Origin: Methanosarcina flavescens
GTDB taxonomy: Archaea > Halobacteriota > Methanosarcinia > Methanosarcinales > Methanosarcinaceae
Direction: 5' to 3'
Assembly: GCF_001304615.2 (NCBI RefSeq)
Contig: NZ_CP032683.1
Location: forward strand, 1,612,001 to 1,676,000
DNA: 64,000 nucleotides
Shown here: positions 20,096 to 30,250 of the stretch, one piece after another
How positions within the stretch are numbered: position 1 is the stretch's first letter
Layout: each line of letters begins with the position of its first letter
Position numbers and translations under genes: made by a program
Notes under the pieces: model-generated
Told to the model about the DNA's origin: nothing
Seen by the model: the letters and a program-made list of their open reading frames with translations, nothing else
Databases searched by the model: none

Positions 20096-20647
20096 TTATT
20101 TTTGTGACCAACCCTGAACCTTATACCCCACTCCCACCAGCCCGTTCTCATATCTTTCAACCCTTCCGGTCTTTAATCTTATTTCTTTCCCAATCCGATC
20201 AAACAGTGGAATCCCACCTCCAAGAATAATGGGAACAATAGTAACAATCAGATCTTCGACCAGATTTTCTTCAAGGAATGCCTTTATAAGCTGTGATCCC
20301 CCAACGAGCCAGATATCCTCATCAGTACTTTCCTTAAGCCGGCAAACAAATTCCCCGACGTTTCCGGAAACAAATTCTACGTTTTTTTCCCGGTGCAGGG
20401 GCTCGCTTTGTCGTGTGAAAACATATGACTTTTTTCCCCATAAGTTTCCAAAGTCCAGAACCTGTTCATAGGTTTTTCTGCCCATTAGGACTGTTCCTAT
20501 CGAGGAATAGAATTCAGAATAGCCGTAGTCTGTTTCAGGATTGTTATCATATTTTGTTAACCAGTCTATGCTGCCGTCTTCTCGGGCTATGAAGCCGTCG
20601 AGACTGCAGGCGATATAGAGTTTAATTCTAGACATGTTTTCTTTCAA
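20096..20647 (-). CDS. Dihydrofolate reductase / RibD C-terminal domain family protein
   Basis: A 183-residue single-domain reductase of the RibD_C/DHFR-like fold. Family signs are the first strand and loop IKLYIACSLDGFIA, the dinucleotide-binding MGRKTYEQVL around residue 57, and IWLVGGSQLI followed by VPIILGGGIPLF. Members bind NADPH, but substrates vary and this one's is unknown. The frame starts at a TTG with a GGAGG site five bases upstream; an ATG four codons later (20635) is the alternative and leaves the fold intact. It diverges from the Cys-rich membrane protein gene by only 54 bases. Confidence 0.85.
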   Translation of the reverse strand: MKENMSRIKLYIACSLDGFIAREDGSIDWLTKYDNNPETDYGYSEFYSSIGTVLMGRKTYEQVLDFGNLWGKKSYVFTRQSEPLHREKNVEFVSGNVGEFVCRLKESTDEDIWLVGGSQLIKAFLEENLVEDLIVTIVPIILGGGIPLFDRIGKEIRLKTGRVERYENGLVGVGYKVQGWSQK

Positions 20648-20701
20648 TGTTTCCTCCCCTTTAGTAACTTTTATCTGATTTTATGTGATTTTATTTCTTA
20701 T

Positions 20702-21775
20702 ATGTCTTCTCCGAACATGTCGATACCCCTAAAAACAAAACATTCTCTAAAGGACCACCTTTACTGGAATTTCCTTAATTTTATCCCTTTTCTTATCGGT
20801 TCAATAGCGATTGCCAGAAATTCAATCAAATGGGTAGCTGTTTACATAGGAATAGCCCTGTTTTTCTTCCTTATTATTAAACTCCGTTTTGCCTGCATCC
20901 ACTGCCTTTATTATATCAGGAGTCAAGGCTGCGTAAAATGTATCATGCCCCCGAGAGTGCCAAAACTTTTTAAAGCCCGACCCGGTCCTCACAGCCTTTT
21001 TGAGAAGGTTATGATTGTTCTTGGAGCTTTGCCTGTTTTTCTTTTTCCGGTCTACTGGCTGGTCAGGGAACCGATAATGCTGGGAGCCTATATCGTTGCG
21101 TGGGTTCTTTTCATTTTGACTGCCCACCGGTATGAGTGTATAAGATGCATTAATTTCGAGTGCCCTGTGAATAGGGCACCTACAGGCGTGAAAGTAGCGT
21201 TTAAGAGAGGGGACGATTTTTCTTGGGATGCTGGGTTTTCAGAAGAAGAGCTGCAGGAATCAGGCTCATATAAATGTATATCTCTTAAAAAGAAGCACGA
21301 ATTTAAGGACTTTCTGTACTGGAATCTCATAACATTGACTATTTTATGTTCGGCAGGACTTGCAATTGGGATTTACTCAACAGGGTGGCTGCTTGCCTAC
21401 ATTTTTTTAGTCTTTTTTCACTTTTACGCCTTAGAGCAGCGTTTTTTCTGCACCCATTGCCCTTACTATGTAACGAGTGAGAAAAAAATGAGATGCATGA
21501 TGAACTGGGGCTGGCCAAAATATTTCAAACCCAGACCGTATCCTCCAGGCAAATTTGATCTTGCTATTACTACTCTGGGATTTTTAATCGTGATTTTTTT
21601 CCCTATTCCCTGGCTTTTGAGAGAGCCATTTCTGATGTTTACTTACTCAGTTTCCATTTTGATTTTCTTGCTGACGATATGGAGATACGAATGTTCACAC
21701 TGCATCTACTTCGGATGTCCTTTTAACATGGTTCCGTCTGAAGTGAGGAGAAAGTTTGAAAAAAGTGATTACTGA
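20702..21775 (+). CDS. Internally duplicated Cys-rich membrane protein
   Basis: I recognise no family. The 357-residue protein consists of two homologous halves (about residues 12-165 and 198-350). Each half begins KxKHxxKDxLYWN, has two hydrophobic segments, a Cys cluster (CIHCLYY then CVKC; CTHCPYY then a later Cys in RCMMNW), then PxxFKxRPxP, two more hydrophobic segments, and a second cluster RYECxxCxxFxCPxN. Eight membrane segments and up to fourteen clustered Cys suggest metal or iron-sulfur binding, or redox chemistry, at one membrane face. No ribosome site is seen before either possible ATG (20702 or 20717). It ends in TGA. Confidence 0.75.
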   Translation: MSSPNMSIPLKTKHSLKDHLYWNFLNFIPFLIGSIAIARNSIKWVAVYIGIALFFFLIIKLRFACIHCLYYIRSQGCVKCIMPPRVPKLFKARPGPHSLFEKVMIVLGALPVFLFPVYWLVREPIMLGAYIVAWVLFILTAHRYECIRCINFECPVNRAPTGVKVAFKRGDDFSWDAGFSEEELQESGSYKCISLKKKHEFKDFLYWNLITLTILCSAGLAIGIYSTGWLLAYIFLVFFHFYALEQRFFCTHCPYYVTSEKKMRCMMNWGWPKYFKPRPYPPGKFDLAITTLGFLIVIFFPIPWLLREPFLMFTYSVSILIFLLTIWRYECSHCIYFGCPFNMVPSEVRRKFEKSDY

Positions 21776-22075
21776 GAGTTTTCAGTAACAAAAAGGAAAT
21801 TTGGAGAAGTGTTTAAGATTAGAATAGAAGATAACCCTCCAGATTTCACAGGTGGTTTTTCTATTTTCCTGCAATTAAGTACCCCAGTTAACGGCAAGTG
21901 CTGACTTCTGGATTAGCCATATAAATAATAGAAAATTATTTATATGCTCATTAATTTTGTATGTAAAGCGTTGCTCGACAGTATTTATTTTTTAACTATT
22001 CTCAATTTGCATTGCGATTCCAATCTAAAAATATAAAATTACGATTAAGACTATCAAAGTTAAAGAGTGACTAAC

Positions 22076-22876
22076 GTGAAAGCCGCCTGCATCCAGATGA
22101 ATATCTCACTTTGCTCAAAACAGGAAAATCTTGAGCGTGCCCTCGACCTGGGCGAAGAAGCGGTTTCTAAAGAGGCGGAGTTGCTCGTTTATCCTGAAGT
22201 TTTCTCAACAGGATTTTGTTATGATCGGATAGAGGAAGTGGCTGAGACGGTCTCAGGCCCTACGCTGGAAGCTTTATGTGATTTTTCAAAAGAATATGAG
22301 TGTATTCTTGCAGGCTCAATAATAGAAAAGAGAGAAATGGAAGGCGTAAGTAAAGAAAGACAGCTTTCTCCTCAGTTCAACCTCGGTTTTTGCATAGAAT
22401 CCGGAAAGCTTGCAGGCGTACACAGGAAAACTCAGCTTTATGGTCCTGAAAAAGAATATTTTGCACTTGGAGACCGGATACACCCTATTAGGCTGCAGAA
22501 ACATGGACTTTCCATAGGGCTCATAGTCTGTAACGAACTCCGGTATCCTGAGGTAGCTCGAAAACTGACAGTTGAGGGAGCCGACCTGCTGGTATCAGCT
22601 GCCGAAATACCAGATTTTTATCTATATCCCTGGCGAATTATGTCTTTATCCCGGGCAATTGAAAATCAGCTGCCTCATATCGCCTGCAACAGGGTGGGAA
22701 AAGACAGGTACTCAAATTATCCAGGTGGCTCTTTTATTGCTGACGGATGGGGTCGGATTCTGGGAGAAGCTGGAAAAAAGGAATGTATTCTTCTCGGAGA
22801 AATCGATCTTGAGGAAGCAAAAAAAATCAGGCAAACTGGCTCGATTCTGGAAGATCGTAGACCTGAACTTTATTAA
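22076..22876 (+). CDS. Nitrilase-superfamily carbon-nitrogen hydrolase
   Basis: A 266-residue amidase of the nitrilase superfamily, close to the omega-amidase and deaminated-glutathione amidase groups. The catalytic triad is visible: Glu in YPEVFSTGF, Lys in HRKTQLYG and Cys in IGLIVCNELRYPE (about 41, 118 and 152 from this start). The C-terminal NYPGGSFIADGWGRIL segment is also typical. Substrate is uncertain. I prefer the GTG at 22076, with a purine run upstream, to an in-frame GTG at 22067 that overlaps that run. The 291 bases upstream hold no visible gene. Confidence 0.87.
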   Translation: MKAACIQMNISLCSKQENLERALDLGEEAVSKEAELLVYPEVFSTGFCYDRIEEVAETVSGPTLEALCDFSKEYECILAGSIIEKREMEGVSKERQLSPQFNLGFCIESGKLAGVHRKTQLYGPEKEYFALGDRIHPIRLQKHGLSIGLIVCNELRYPEVARKLTVEGADLLVSAAEIPDFYLYPWRIMSLSRAIENQLPHIACNRVGKDRYSNYPGGSFIADGWGRILGEAGKKECILLGEIDLEEAKKIRQTGSILEDRRPELY

Positions 22877-23022
22877 TTTAAGAATTATTTAAATCATATC
22901 CAGGCAGAAAATTTATTCAATAATAGATAGAGAAAAGAAGCTCAAAAGAGCGCTTATAGTAAAAGCAATTCGATAAATAGTCTTATAAGAGGTTTAAAAT
23001 GGTACCTGTTTTTAAATTAAAT

Positions 23023-23052
23023 AAAAGGTGAACCCTGCCGGGTTACCCTTTT
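23023..23052 (-). terminator. Hairpin terminator at the end of gatCAB
   Basis: Arms of 13 bases (23023-23035 and 23040-23052) pair at 11 positions around a four-base loop. The hairpin overlaps the gatB stop codon and runs into T-rich sequence on the minus strand, so it probably ends the gat transcript. Confidence 0.7.
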
Positions 23053-24530
23053 AGTTCTTTGATTATCAGTTCGCGTGCAGTTTTTGCGTCTGCCGTACCT
23101 TTTGTCTTTTTCATGACCTGCCCCACAAGGAAGTTCAGGGATTTCTCCGTGCCTCCAAGATAGTCCTGTACGGCAGCTTCATTCTCGGTGATTGCTTCGG
23201 CAACAGCTTTAGTTACCAGATCGTCTTCGGCTTTGAAAAGCCCCTTTTCTTCGATAATCTGGGATGGGGTTTTTTCCTCAGTGGTGTTCAGCATGGTTCG
23301 AATAACTTCAACTGCAGCCCTGTCACTGATTTTACCTTCATCAAAGAGGTTAACCAGTTCTACCATATCCGAAACTTTAAAGGACTTCTTTATTCTCGGA
23401 TCTTTTGCATGGATGAAGCCTATCTTCTCCCCATCATAAGAAGAGATTGCAAGATCACGGTAGTTTAACTCTCCTAGGAATACGTCAGCCGTCCAGGTGG
23501 CTGCAAGCTTTGGATCTACACCTTCTGCACAGACCCCTTCATAGAAGTCAGCAAGCATAATCTTTGATGTAAGAGACCGCGCATGCATATCTGTAATTCC
23601 ATACTGCTCCATGAAACGGGAGCGCTTGGCATCCGGAAGTTCAGGCAAGGTTTCTTTAATTGCAGGAATCCAGTCTGTAACGCACATAGGCGTGAGGTCG
23701 GGTTCGCGGAAGTACCGGTAGTCTTCAGCTTCTTCTTTTGTCCTCATTGGGAGAGTAACACCCCTGCCCTCGTCGAAGTGGCGTGTTTCCTGTACGACTT
23801 TTCCTCCACGCCTGATCACATTCTTCTGGCGCATAATCTCATAGAGAAGGGCTCTCTCCACTCCTTTATGAGAGGAGATATTCTTGATCTCAACGCGGGT
23901 ACCCCCGTGGACAGAGACATTTGCATCCACACGCATTGCGCCTTCCAAGTTGCCGTCAAACACATCAAGATACTCAAGGATATTTCTGAATTTATCAAGG
24001 AACCTTCTTGCCTCTTTGGGGCTGCGCATGTCGGGTTCTGTAACAGTCTCAATCAGAGGCATACCTGACCTGTTGTAATCTATAAGTACACCCTTTGATT
24101 TCTCTATGCTCCCTATGTGCACAAGCCTTCCAGGATCTTCTTCCATGTGGGCTCTTGTGATCCCTACCGTATGTTCCCCGTCTTCACCCTCAATTACGAC
24201 TTTTCCTCTGCTTACGATTGGGAAATCATACTGCGTAATCTGGAAACCTTTGGGAAGGTCAGGGTAGAAGTAGTTCTTCCTGTGGAACTGCGTCTCTTCT
24301 GCGATCTTCCCTTCGAGGGCAAGCCCCACTTTAATTGCAGCTTCCACTGCTTTTTTGTTCAGTACAGGAAGCGCTCCCGGAAGACCCAGGCAAACAGGGC
24401 AGGTGTGAGTATTGGGAGCTGCATTGTGATAGTCCGTAGAGCAGCCGCAGAACATCTTGGTTTTAAGTTTGTTCAACTGGATATGGATCTCAAGCCCGAT
24501 TCTTACCCCATCAGGGTTTTCATAGACCAT
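23043..24530 (-). CDS. gatB: Asp-tRNA(Asn)/Glu-tRNA(Gln) amidotransferase subunit B
   Basis: The 495-residue GatB subunit, the kinase and transamidation part of GatCAB, which converts Asp-tRNA(Asn) to Asn-tRNA(Asn) in methanogens; these usually make Gln-tRNA with GatDE instead. Hallmarks are GLEIHIQLNKLKTKMFC, the zinc cluster CGCS...CPVCLGLPGALP, the FYPDLPKGFQITQYD segment and a C-terminal tRNA-binding YqeY-like tail (about 400-495). The ATG follows the gatA stop directly with no spacer, so translation is coupled. A hairpin terminator overlaps the stop. Confidence 0.97.
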   Translation of the reverse strand: MVYENPDGVRIGLEIHIQLNKLKTKMFCGCSTDYHNAAPNTHTCPVCLGLPGALPVLNKKAVEAAIKVGLALEGKIAEETQFHRKNYFYPDLPKGFQITQYDFPIVSRGKVVIEGEDGEHTVGITRAHMEEDPGRLVHIGSIEKSKGVLIDYNRSGMPLIETVTEPDMRSPKEARRFLDKFRNILEYLDVFDGNLEGAMRVDANVSVHGGTRVEIKNISSHKGVERALLYEIMRQKNVIRRGGKVVQETRHFDEGRGVTLPMRTKEEAEDYRYFREPDLTPMCVTDWIPAIKETLPELPDAKRSRFMEQYGITDMHARSLTSKIMLADFYEGVCAEGVDPKLAATWTADVFLGELNYRDLAISSYDGEKIGFIHAKDPRIKKSFKVSDMVELVNLFDEGKISDRAAVEVIRTMLNTTEEKTPSQIIEEKGLFKAEDDLVTKAVAEAITENEAAVQDYLGGTEKSLNFLVGQVMKKTKGTADAKTARELIIKELKG

Positions 24531-25958
24531 TTATGCCACCTCCGGGGGTCTCTTTGTGTGATAATCGGTATTCTGTTCGAAGGTATATGCTGCACGCAGT
24601 ACAGTAGGTTCGTCAAAAGGCCTCCCAATTATCTGAAGCCCTATTGGCAGGCCGTCAGTGAAACCGCAGGGCACGGAAATTGATGGAACTCCTGCAAGAT
24701 TGATTGGGCAGGTGTTAACATCCGAAAGGTAGAGGGTGAGCGGATCCTCGATTTTTTCTCCTATTTTAAAAGCAGGGTTCGGTGTGGTTGGAGCCATAAG
24801 CACATCAAATTTTGAGGACACACTGTCAAAGTCCTGCTTCACAAGGGTCCTGACCTTCAGGGCTTTTAAATAGTATTTGTCGTGGTACCCTGCTGAAAGG
24901 GCATAGGTTCCAAGCAGAATTCTTCGTTTAACTTCTTTCCCGAAACCCTCAGCTCTTGTTTTCGAAACCATCGCATGCCAGTTTTCGCCACTTCCTCTAA
25001 ACCCGTATCTAGTTCCGTCGAAACGGGCAAGGTTTGAAGAGGCTTCACTCATTGCAATGATGTAATATGAAGCAAGGGCATACTTTATATTCGGCATGGA
25101 GACCTCTTCCCAGGTCGCTCCGAGACTTTCAAACTTGTGTATGGCATTCCATACGGCTTTTTCGATATCTGGATGTGTGCCCTCTCCGAGAAATTCCTTC
25201 GGTACCCCGATCTTAAGTCCTTTTACATTGTCGACAAGGGCTTTCTGATATTCAATTTCACAGTCAATGGAAGTAGAATCCCTGTGGTCGTAGCCAGCTA
25301 TGACATCCATAAGGACAGCAATATCTGTTACATTATTTGCAATAGGCCCTATCTGCTCAAGAGAATTTGCGTAAGCCACTACTCCATGTCTGGAAACGGC
25401 TCCGTACGTAGGTTTAAGCCCAACAACCCCGCAGAAAGCCGCAGGGCAGCGTATGGATCCGCCTGTGTCCGAACCGAGGGCGAAAGGAGCTTCTCCTGCT
25501 GCAACAACTGCTGTACTGCCTCCGGAAGATCCGCCCGGCACTCTTTCAAGGTCCCAGGGATTTGCAGTTGGCCCGTAGTAACTGGTTTCCGTAGAAGAGC
25601 CCATCGCAAACTCATCCATATTGGTTTTTCCGAGGATTACTGCTCCCGCTTCAAGAAGCTTCTCGATAACATGAGCATTGAATGGAGGGACATACCCCTC
25701 AAGAATCTTCGAACCGCAGCTATTTGGCAATCCGGCTACGGAAATATTATCCTTTATCGCAATTGGCACGCCTGCAAGAGGACCATTGTGTCCTTCGCTA
25801 TCAATTCTTTTTGCCTGCTCAAGGGCTTTGTCAGATACCGTTATATAACCATTAATTTTGCTCTTTCCTATAGTTTCAAGGTAGTGAGCTGTTACTTCTT
25901 CGGCTGAGCTCTCTTTAATTTTCTCTTTAACCTGTGCAACACTCATCCATTTTGCCAT
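24531..25958 (-). CDS. gatA: Amidotransferase subunit A (glutaminase)
   Basis: The 475-residue amidase-signature subunit that releases ammonia from glutamine for GatB. The Ser-cisSer-Lys triad is intact at Lys69 (IAIKDN), Ser144 (PGGSSGGS) and Ser168 (SDTGGSIR), with the same spacing as characterised GatA proteins. The ATG at 25958 has a GAGGAGG site seven bases upstream that overlaps the gatC stop; an extra TTG codon just before it is ignored. It sits between gatC and gatB in one operon. Confidence 0.97.
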   Translation of the reverse strand: MAKWMSVAQVKEKIKESSAEEVTAHYLETIGKSKINGYITVSDKALEQAKRIDSEGHNGPLAGVPIAIKDNISVAGLPNSCGSKILEGYVPPFNAHVIEKLLEAGAVILGKTNMDEFAMGSSTETSYYGPTANPWDLERVPGGSSGGSTAVVAAGEAPFALGSDTGGSIRCPAAFCGVVGLKPTYGAVSRHGVVAYANSLEQIGPIANNVTDIAVLMDVIAGYDHRDSTSIDCEIEYQKALVDNVKGLKIGVPKEFLGEGTHPDIEKAVWNAIHKFESLGATWEEVSMPNIKYALASYYIIAMSEASSNLARFDGTRYGFRGSGENWHAMVSKTRAEGFGKEVKRRILLGTYALSAGYHDKYYLKALKVRTLVKQDFDSVSSKFDVLMAPTTPNPAFKIGEKIEDPLTLYLSDVNTCPINLAGVPSISVPCGFTDGLPIGLQIIGRPFDEPTVLRAAYTFEQNTDYHTKRPPEVA

Positions 25959-25970
25959 CAAAAATCCTCC

Positions 25971-26252
25971 TCAGCCAATTTTCGGAACTCTGAAAGCCCC
26001 ATCCTGTTTGTGTTCGGTGCTTGAAAGAACAACTTTTTGCGGGATGGATTTTTCCACCACATCTTCCCTGAATACGTTATATATCTCAGCCACGTGATAA
26101 GTGGGAGCTACATCTTCGGTCCTCAGTTCATCAAGCTGTCCGAGGTATCCCAGTACTGAGTTAAGTTTTTCCATAAATTCGACTGTCTCCTGCTCGCTGA
26201 TATCAATGCGAGCAAGCCAGCCGATGTGTTCTACATCTTCTTTTGTGATCAT
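25971..26252 (-). CDS. gatC: Amidotransferase subunit C
   Basis: The 93-residue GatC subunit, which clamps the GatA-GatB interface. It shows the usual pattern: an N-terminal helix VEHIGWLARIDISE, a FMEKLNSVLGYLGQLDEL helix, then the VAPTYHV segment and a C-terminal tail that wraps the partner (about 62-93, with the FRVPKI end). First gene of gatCAB, with a GAGGAAC ribosome site. Confidence 0.95.
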   Translation of the reverse strand: MITKEDVEHIGWLARIDISEQETVEFMEKLNSVLGYLGQLDELRTEDVAPTYHVAEIYNVFREDVVEKSIPQKVVLSSTEHKQDGAFRVPKIG

Positions 26253-26753
26253 GAAAGTTCCTCAAAAATAGAATAATCCTGAATAGAATGCCGTTGGTTG
26301 CTGCATAATAGAAACAGGTTAATTGAATAAATATATATTCATCTCCCCCTGCGTCTAATGCCCCCTCGAGAAAATAGAACTGTATCCTGAGTTCTGTCTC
26401 ACCCGAGTTCCGTTTTGCCCGAGTCCCGTCTTGGGAGGATGGGTCCTTTTCACTCGCTGTACTTTGTTCAAGGGGGCTAATCTGGAAAAAGAATATCTAC
26501 CTGAGTCAGCAGGGTTAACTTAAGAATAAGATAAGCCGCTTTTCAATTCGCTTGGAGAAGTGCTTTATGACAGGTGCTTTATGACAAATGAAATCTTTAA
26601 TTTGGGTAGCTTACTGTAAACAAATTTTATATTTGAATTTGTAACTAGCAGCGAGAGATTAAGCCTGCTAGCTGCCGAATTATGTCATAAAAATAGAAAA
26701 ATTTCAAATTTTTAGCTGGGGCATGATGATAAACTTCTTTTCGTTCTTCATTT
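26253..26753. other. Gap upstream of gatC with three 16-bp direct repeats
   Basis: No gene is seen. At 26387-26434 there are three consecutive imperfect 16-base units of the form CYGAGTYCYGTYTYRS, about 135-180 bases upstream of the gatC start. A 14-base tandem pair (unit containing TGCTTTATGAC) lies near 26549-26576. The gat promoter should lie in the AT-rich part near 26320. Confidence 0.45.
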
Positions 26754-27916
26754 TTATGCTTTCTGCCTTTTGCTTATATCATACATTTGGACTTTCTTCA
26801 TTTTTGCGAGGTTGAGTACTCTTTCAAGTTCATCGTCCTCAAGATGCCGGGCTTCAATATAGCTATTGTCTACAGCCTCGTTGAAGATCTCATACCCTAT
26901 GGCTGAGCGGGCAAGGACTGTAGTCCAGCCTCTGGGACTACCAACTCCTCCGAAGGAGATATCCGAATTTTCGGCGGCAAGATCCGTACAAAAGCGGCAG
27001 GAAGAACTCCGGTGTTCATCAAACTCGCTGAGGTCGAGGACATGCTGCTTTCCATCTTTCATAGTGACCTCGAATTTTCCTCTCCGGATTTTCATAGCAT
27101 TTACGTTCTCCAGCAAAATTCCATAGCTCCCTAGCACGGCTTTAATTCCCTCATATGAGAAGGTGTCCATACAAAAAAGCCCAAGTTTGAGTACCCTGCC
27201 CTCATGAAGAGGTGCAAAAAACCGTAAGAACTTTTCTGCATTTTAGTAACAGCGTCTATATTACAACTTGTCCCTACAAAAGCAATGCTGTTCATTCCCT
27301 GTTTGATTGCACTCATAAGGGCTTCAAGCGTCATGGAATGAGAGTAAATACTACCGCTACTCTCAAGAATCTCTTCCCTGGTCCTCGCGACAATAGGTAT
27401 GGGTCTCCAAGGCTCTTCCTTTGAGCGGGTAGTAACCACAGCACAATCTATCAATCCTTCCTCCAGAGCATAAAGGAGAAGTGAGGTAACGACCCCTCCG
27501 TCCTGGCCTCTTACTTCAGGAATTGCAGATCTTGCAGCGTATGCGTAACGGAAACAACCTACAAGCCCTTCTTCCGTTGTTATGGTTCTTGGGCACTGGT
27601 AGTAACAGACTCCACAGGCTTTGCAGGGACCTACCAGTTTTGGTACGCCGCCCTCGATAGTTATGTATTCACAGCTTGCTGCGCAGGCTCCACAGAGAGT
27701 ACAGATGCCTGGTTTTATGATATCTTTTCTCAGTTTTCCAAAGGAGATTTTCTCTTTTTCACTAAGACTCCGTTTGAGTCGGATTACACTTTTTTCCAGA
27801 GCATCGAATTTTTGTTTGCATTCAGGACTGCAGAAATAATAGCTTTTCCCCCCGTAGTCCGAAATGTATTGAGTATTGTCAGGTATAATTTTCTTGCAGA
27901 TAGGATCAAGTGGCAT
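26754..27916 (-). pseudogene. FrhB/FpoF-like F420 iron-sulfur protein split by a frameshift
   Basis: Two overlapping frames together encode one protein of about 387 residues. The first (27916 to about 27180) has an N-terminal YHS/TRASH-like metal site (DPICKK, YYFCSPEC), two [4Fe-4S] motifs (CTLCGACAASC, CKACGVCYYQCPR) and the start of the FrhB-type F420-binding domain. The second (from about 27195 to 26754) continues it with LFCMDTFSYEGI, SCRFCTDLAAE and GGVGSPRGWTTV. The frames join with a one-base shift near 27173-27195, at a run of six T on the coding strand. The start has a good GGAGG site, and both halves look otherwise well kept. A real mutation, a sequencing error or programmed -1 slippage are all possible. 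Confidence 0.75.
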
Positions 27917-28691
27917 TATGAGCCTCCAATGCAGGTTTACTTAAAAATCTCAGAAAGTGGCTTCAGGCTTGATTGTTATTCAGAAATCGATTCAGTGCCT
28001 GCCTCATGTGATTATTATATTTACATACGATTATAATATTTATTAAATATATACACTTTTTTTATAGTTATGTCGTTTATATTTTATGCTCTTTATAATT
28101 AGGCGTATATTTATTTTTATGTACATCTGTCAAATGAACTCTGAAAACATTACTCTGAAATCAAAATCCTTCTTTACAGGAGATATCTGAATAAACATAG
28201 AGGCGGCGTCAAAAAAGGTAGTAAGAAGCAGGTCGTAGAAGAGAAAAATCTACTTGAGATCAGAATGACAAACAGGAATAATAAATAAGCGACAGATATA
28301 TAGAAAAGATGATATAGATGAACATAGACATTGAATAAATTAATATAAAGAAAAAACTAAAAGTTAAAAAGCCGAATCTGAAGAAAGATTTAAACTTTAT
28401 TGAATTCCCCATCTGAATATTTTAGCAAAGGTTATTATAAGCTTTTGTTAATCTTCTTTATTGATTAATTATATTCTTTTTAGATATCTTTTAAGGTTCT
28501 GGAAAAGCAATAACTCGGAAATATCTAATCTCAAACGCTGACTCCTAAATCTTAATATCTCACTCGTTCGAAATGGCCTCAACTCGTTTGAATAATCTTC
28601 AAGTAGACCTTAATTGTCTTCAGATTAAGTTTACAAAACAATCTGTTATATAAACTGCATTTATATGCAGATCCTCAGGAAGGAATTAAAA
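27917..28691. other. Long AT-rich gap before marker 14
   Basis: 775 bases between divergent genes. I see no reading frame of note, tRNA or clear hairpin. Near 28556-28596 there is a weak pair of similar CTCACTCGTTCGAA-like segments. Both promoters must lie here. Confidence 0.4.
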
Positions 28692-30125
28692 ATGGCTCTG
28701 AAACCTAGAATTACACAATCCCCCCAAGTTCGTTTGATTGATCTTAAGTCAAAGCCCTTCTTTATTGTAGCTTCTGTAGAAGTTGGAAATACAACAACCA
28801 AATCTATTCTTACGGCTACCAATATGGACACTGGAAGGACTCATATCATAAACAAGGTCGTGCGGATGACAAGAGATGTCCGTCCTCCCAACCCCGGTGA
28901 AATCGTGTTCGGTAAGACACTTACAGGTGTTGAACTTACTCGTGAGTCAGTTGCAGAACTGGTGCGCGATACCCTCACAGAATCGGTGGAAAGAGCTAAC
29001 CTTGACATAAAGACCGATCTGGACTTTGTAGTTCGTTCCACAGGGGTTGTTGCAGGTTTTGATTCTCCTGATGAGGTAGGTGAATTTATTAAAGCCCTGG
29101 CAGATGGGTGCCTGATGGCAGGGGTTCCACCCAAAAATATGACACCTCCCATGTCCATTTCAAATATTTCCAAAAGGTTCCAGAAATACAGTAAGCTGGA
29201 AGAGGTAATTTTTGACGGAGCTGTCGCAAGCGTAACGCCGCCAATAGGCTCAACTGGTGTTGAAATTGTTGCAAATGAAATGGAAGGAGAACTTGCCACA
29301 GCTGGAATTAAGGAAGCAGCTCAGCTTACAGATGTCGACTTCAGGAATCCCTGTATATCTATCGATTTTGGGACAACCCTTGATGGCAGGATTACAAGTC
29401 CTGACCAGCCGTACGCAAAAACAGTAGGCAACTTCTGTGGATATGCCGGAGCAATTCCTGATGCGATTATCCGTGGCTCGAAGATCGTGGATTCAAAAGT
29501 AGGAACTGCTCTTGAAGTCTTTGAGAAAGAGAAAACTCCTTCTTTTCTTACCTTGAAGATGAAGGCTAAGACAATTGAAGCGTTTGCAAAGCGTATTCAT
29601 GAACTTATCATTATAGAAAAAGTCCCAAAGAATAGAAAGAGGTACGGAAGCGTACCTGTAAGACCGGATGCTGCCGAGCAGATAGGCGTAATACTCATAG
29701 GTTGCGATGTAGGAGAAAACGGCTCCGATATGGGCAAGCTCAGTGCTATAGGCATGGAAATCTGTAAGACTCACGGACTCCAAGTTGTCTATGCTGTCAT
29801 TGACGAGGTTATGGCAGGCGTGGTTTGCAGGTTGATCAAGGTTGCAAAAGAAGAAGGGCTTATCTTTGAGGACACAACTATAGGAATCACAGGCAGAGCA
29901 GGTATTACAGGAAATAAACCCAAATTGATCCTGAAATGCTTGGATGAGATGAATCTTGCTCCGAAAATAGATGAAAGAGTAGTCTTTGTAGATGACGGAC
30001 TTGCCAGAGGTGCAGCCGTGATGGCTCGATGTATGAACTCTTTGGGTTCGCCTCAAAGCCCTCTCGGCGGCAGGCACGGCGGCAAGTGTATTCTTGCGCA
30101 GAGGATAAAATTACAGAAAAGATAA
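28692..30125 (+). CDS. Methanogenesis marker protein 14 (DUF2114)
   Basis: A 477-residue protein of the family restricted to methanogens and called marker 14; its biochemical role is not known. It has features of an actin/HSP70-like ATPase: VASVEVGNTTTKS near residue 28 as a phosphate-binding loop, ISIDFGTTLDGRI around 228, and VFVDDGLARGA near the C-terminus. The ATG at 28692 has an AGGAAGGA site; an in-frame ATG 27 bases earlier lies before that site and is rejected. The gene stands alone, with gaps on both sides. Confidence 0.88.
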   Translation: MALKPRITQSPQVRLIDLKSKPFFIVASVEVGNTTTKSILTATNMDTGRTHIINKVVRMTRDVRPPNPGEIVFGKTLTGVELTRESVAELVRDTLTESVERANLDIKTDLDFVVRSTGVVAGFDSPDEVGEFIKALADGCLMAGVPPKNMTPPMSISNISKRFQKYSKLEEVIFDGAVASVTPPIGSTGVEIVANEMEGELATAGIKEAAQLTDVDFRNPCISIDFGTTLDGRITSPDQPYAKTVGNFCGYAGAIPDAIIRGSKIVDSKVGTALEVFEKEKTPSFLTLKMKAKTIEAFAKRIHELIIIEKVPKNRKRYGSVPVRPDAAEQIGVILIGCDVGENGSDMGKLSAIGMEICKTHGLQVVYAVIDEVMAGVVCRLIKVAKEEGLIFEDTTIGITGRAGITGNKPKLILKCLDEMNLAPKIDERVVFVDDGLARGAAVMARCMNSLGSPQSPLGGRHGGKCILAQRIKLQKR

Positions 30126-30250
30126 ACTGAATTAATTATATTGAGCACAATGAGACAATATTGAAGATAGGGAACTACAAGAAAATATTTGGTATTTATG
30201 TAAAATGGAAAATATTAAAAGAGAAAGTTCTTAAAGTGCAGGAAGAAGAT

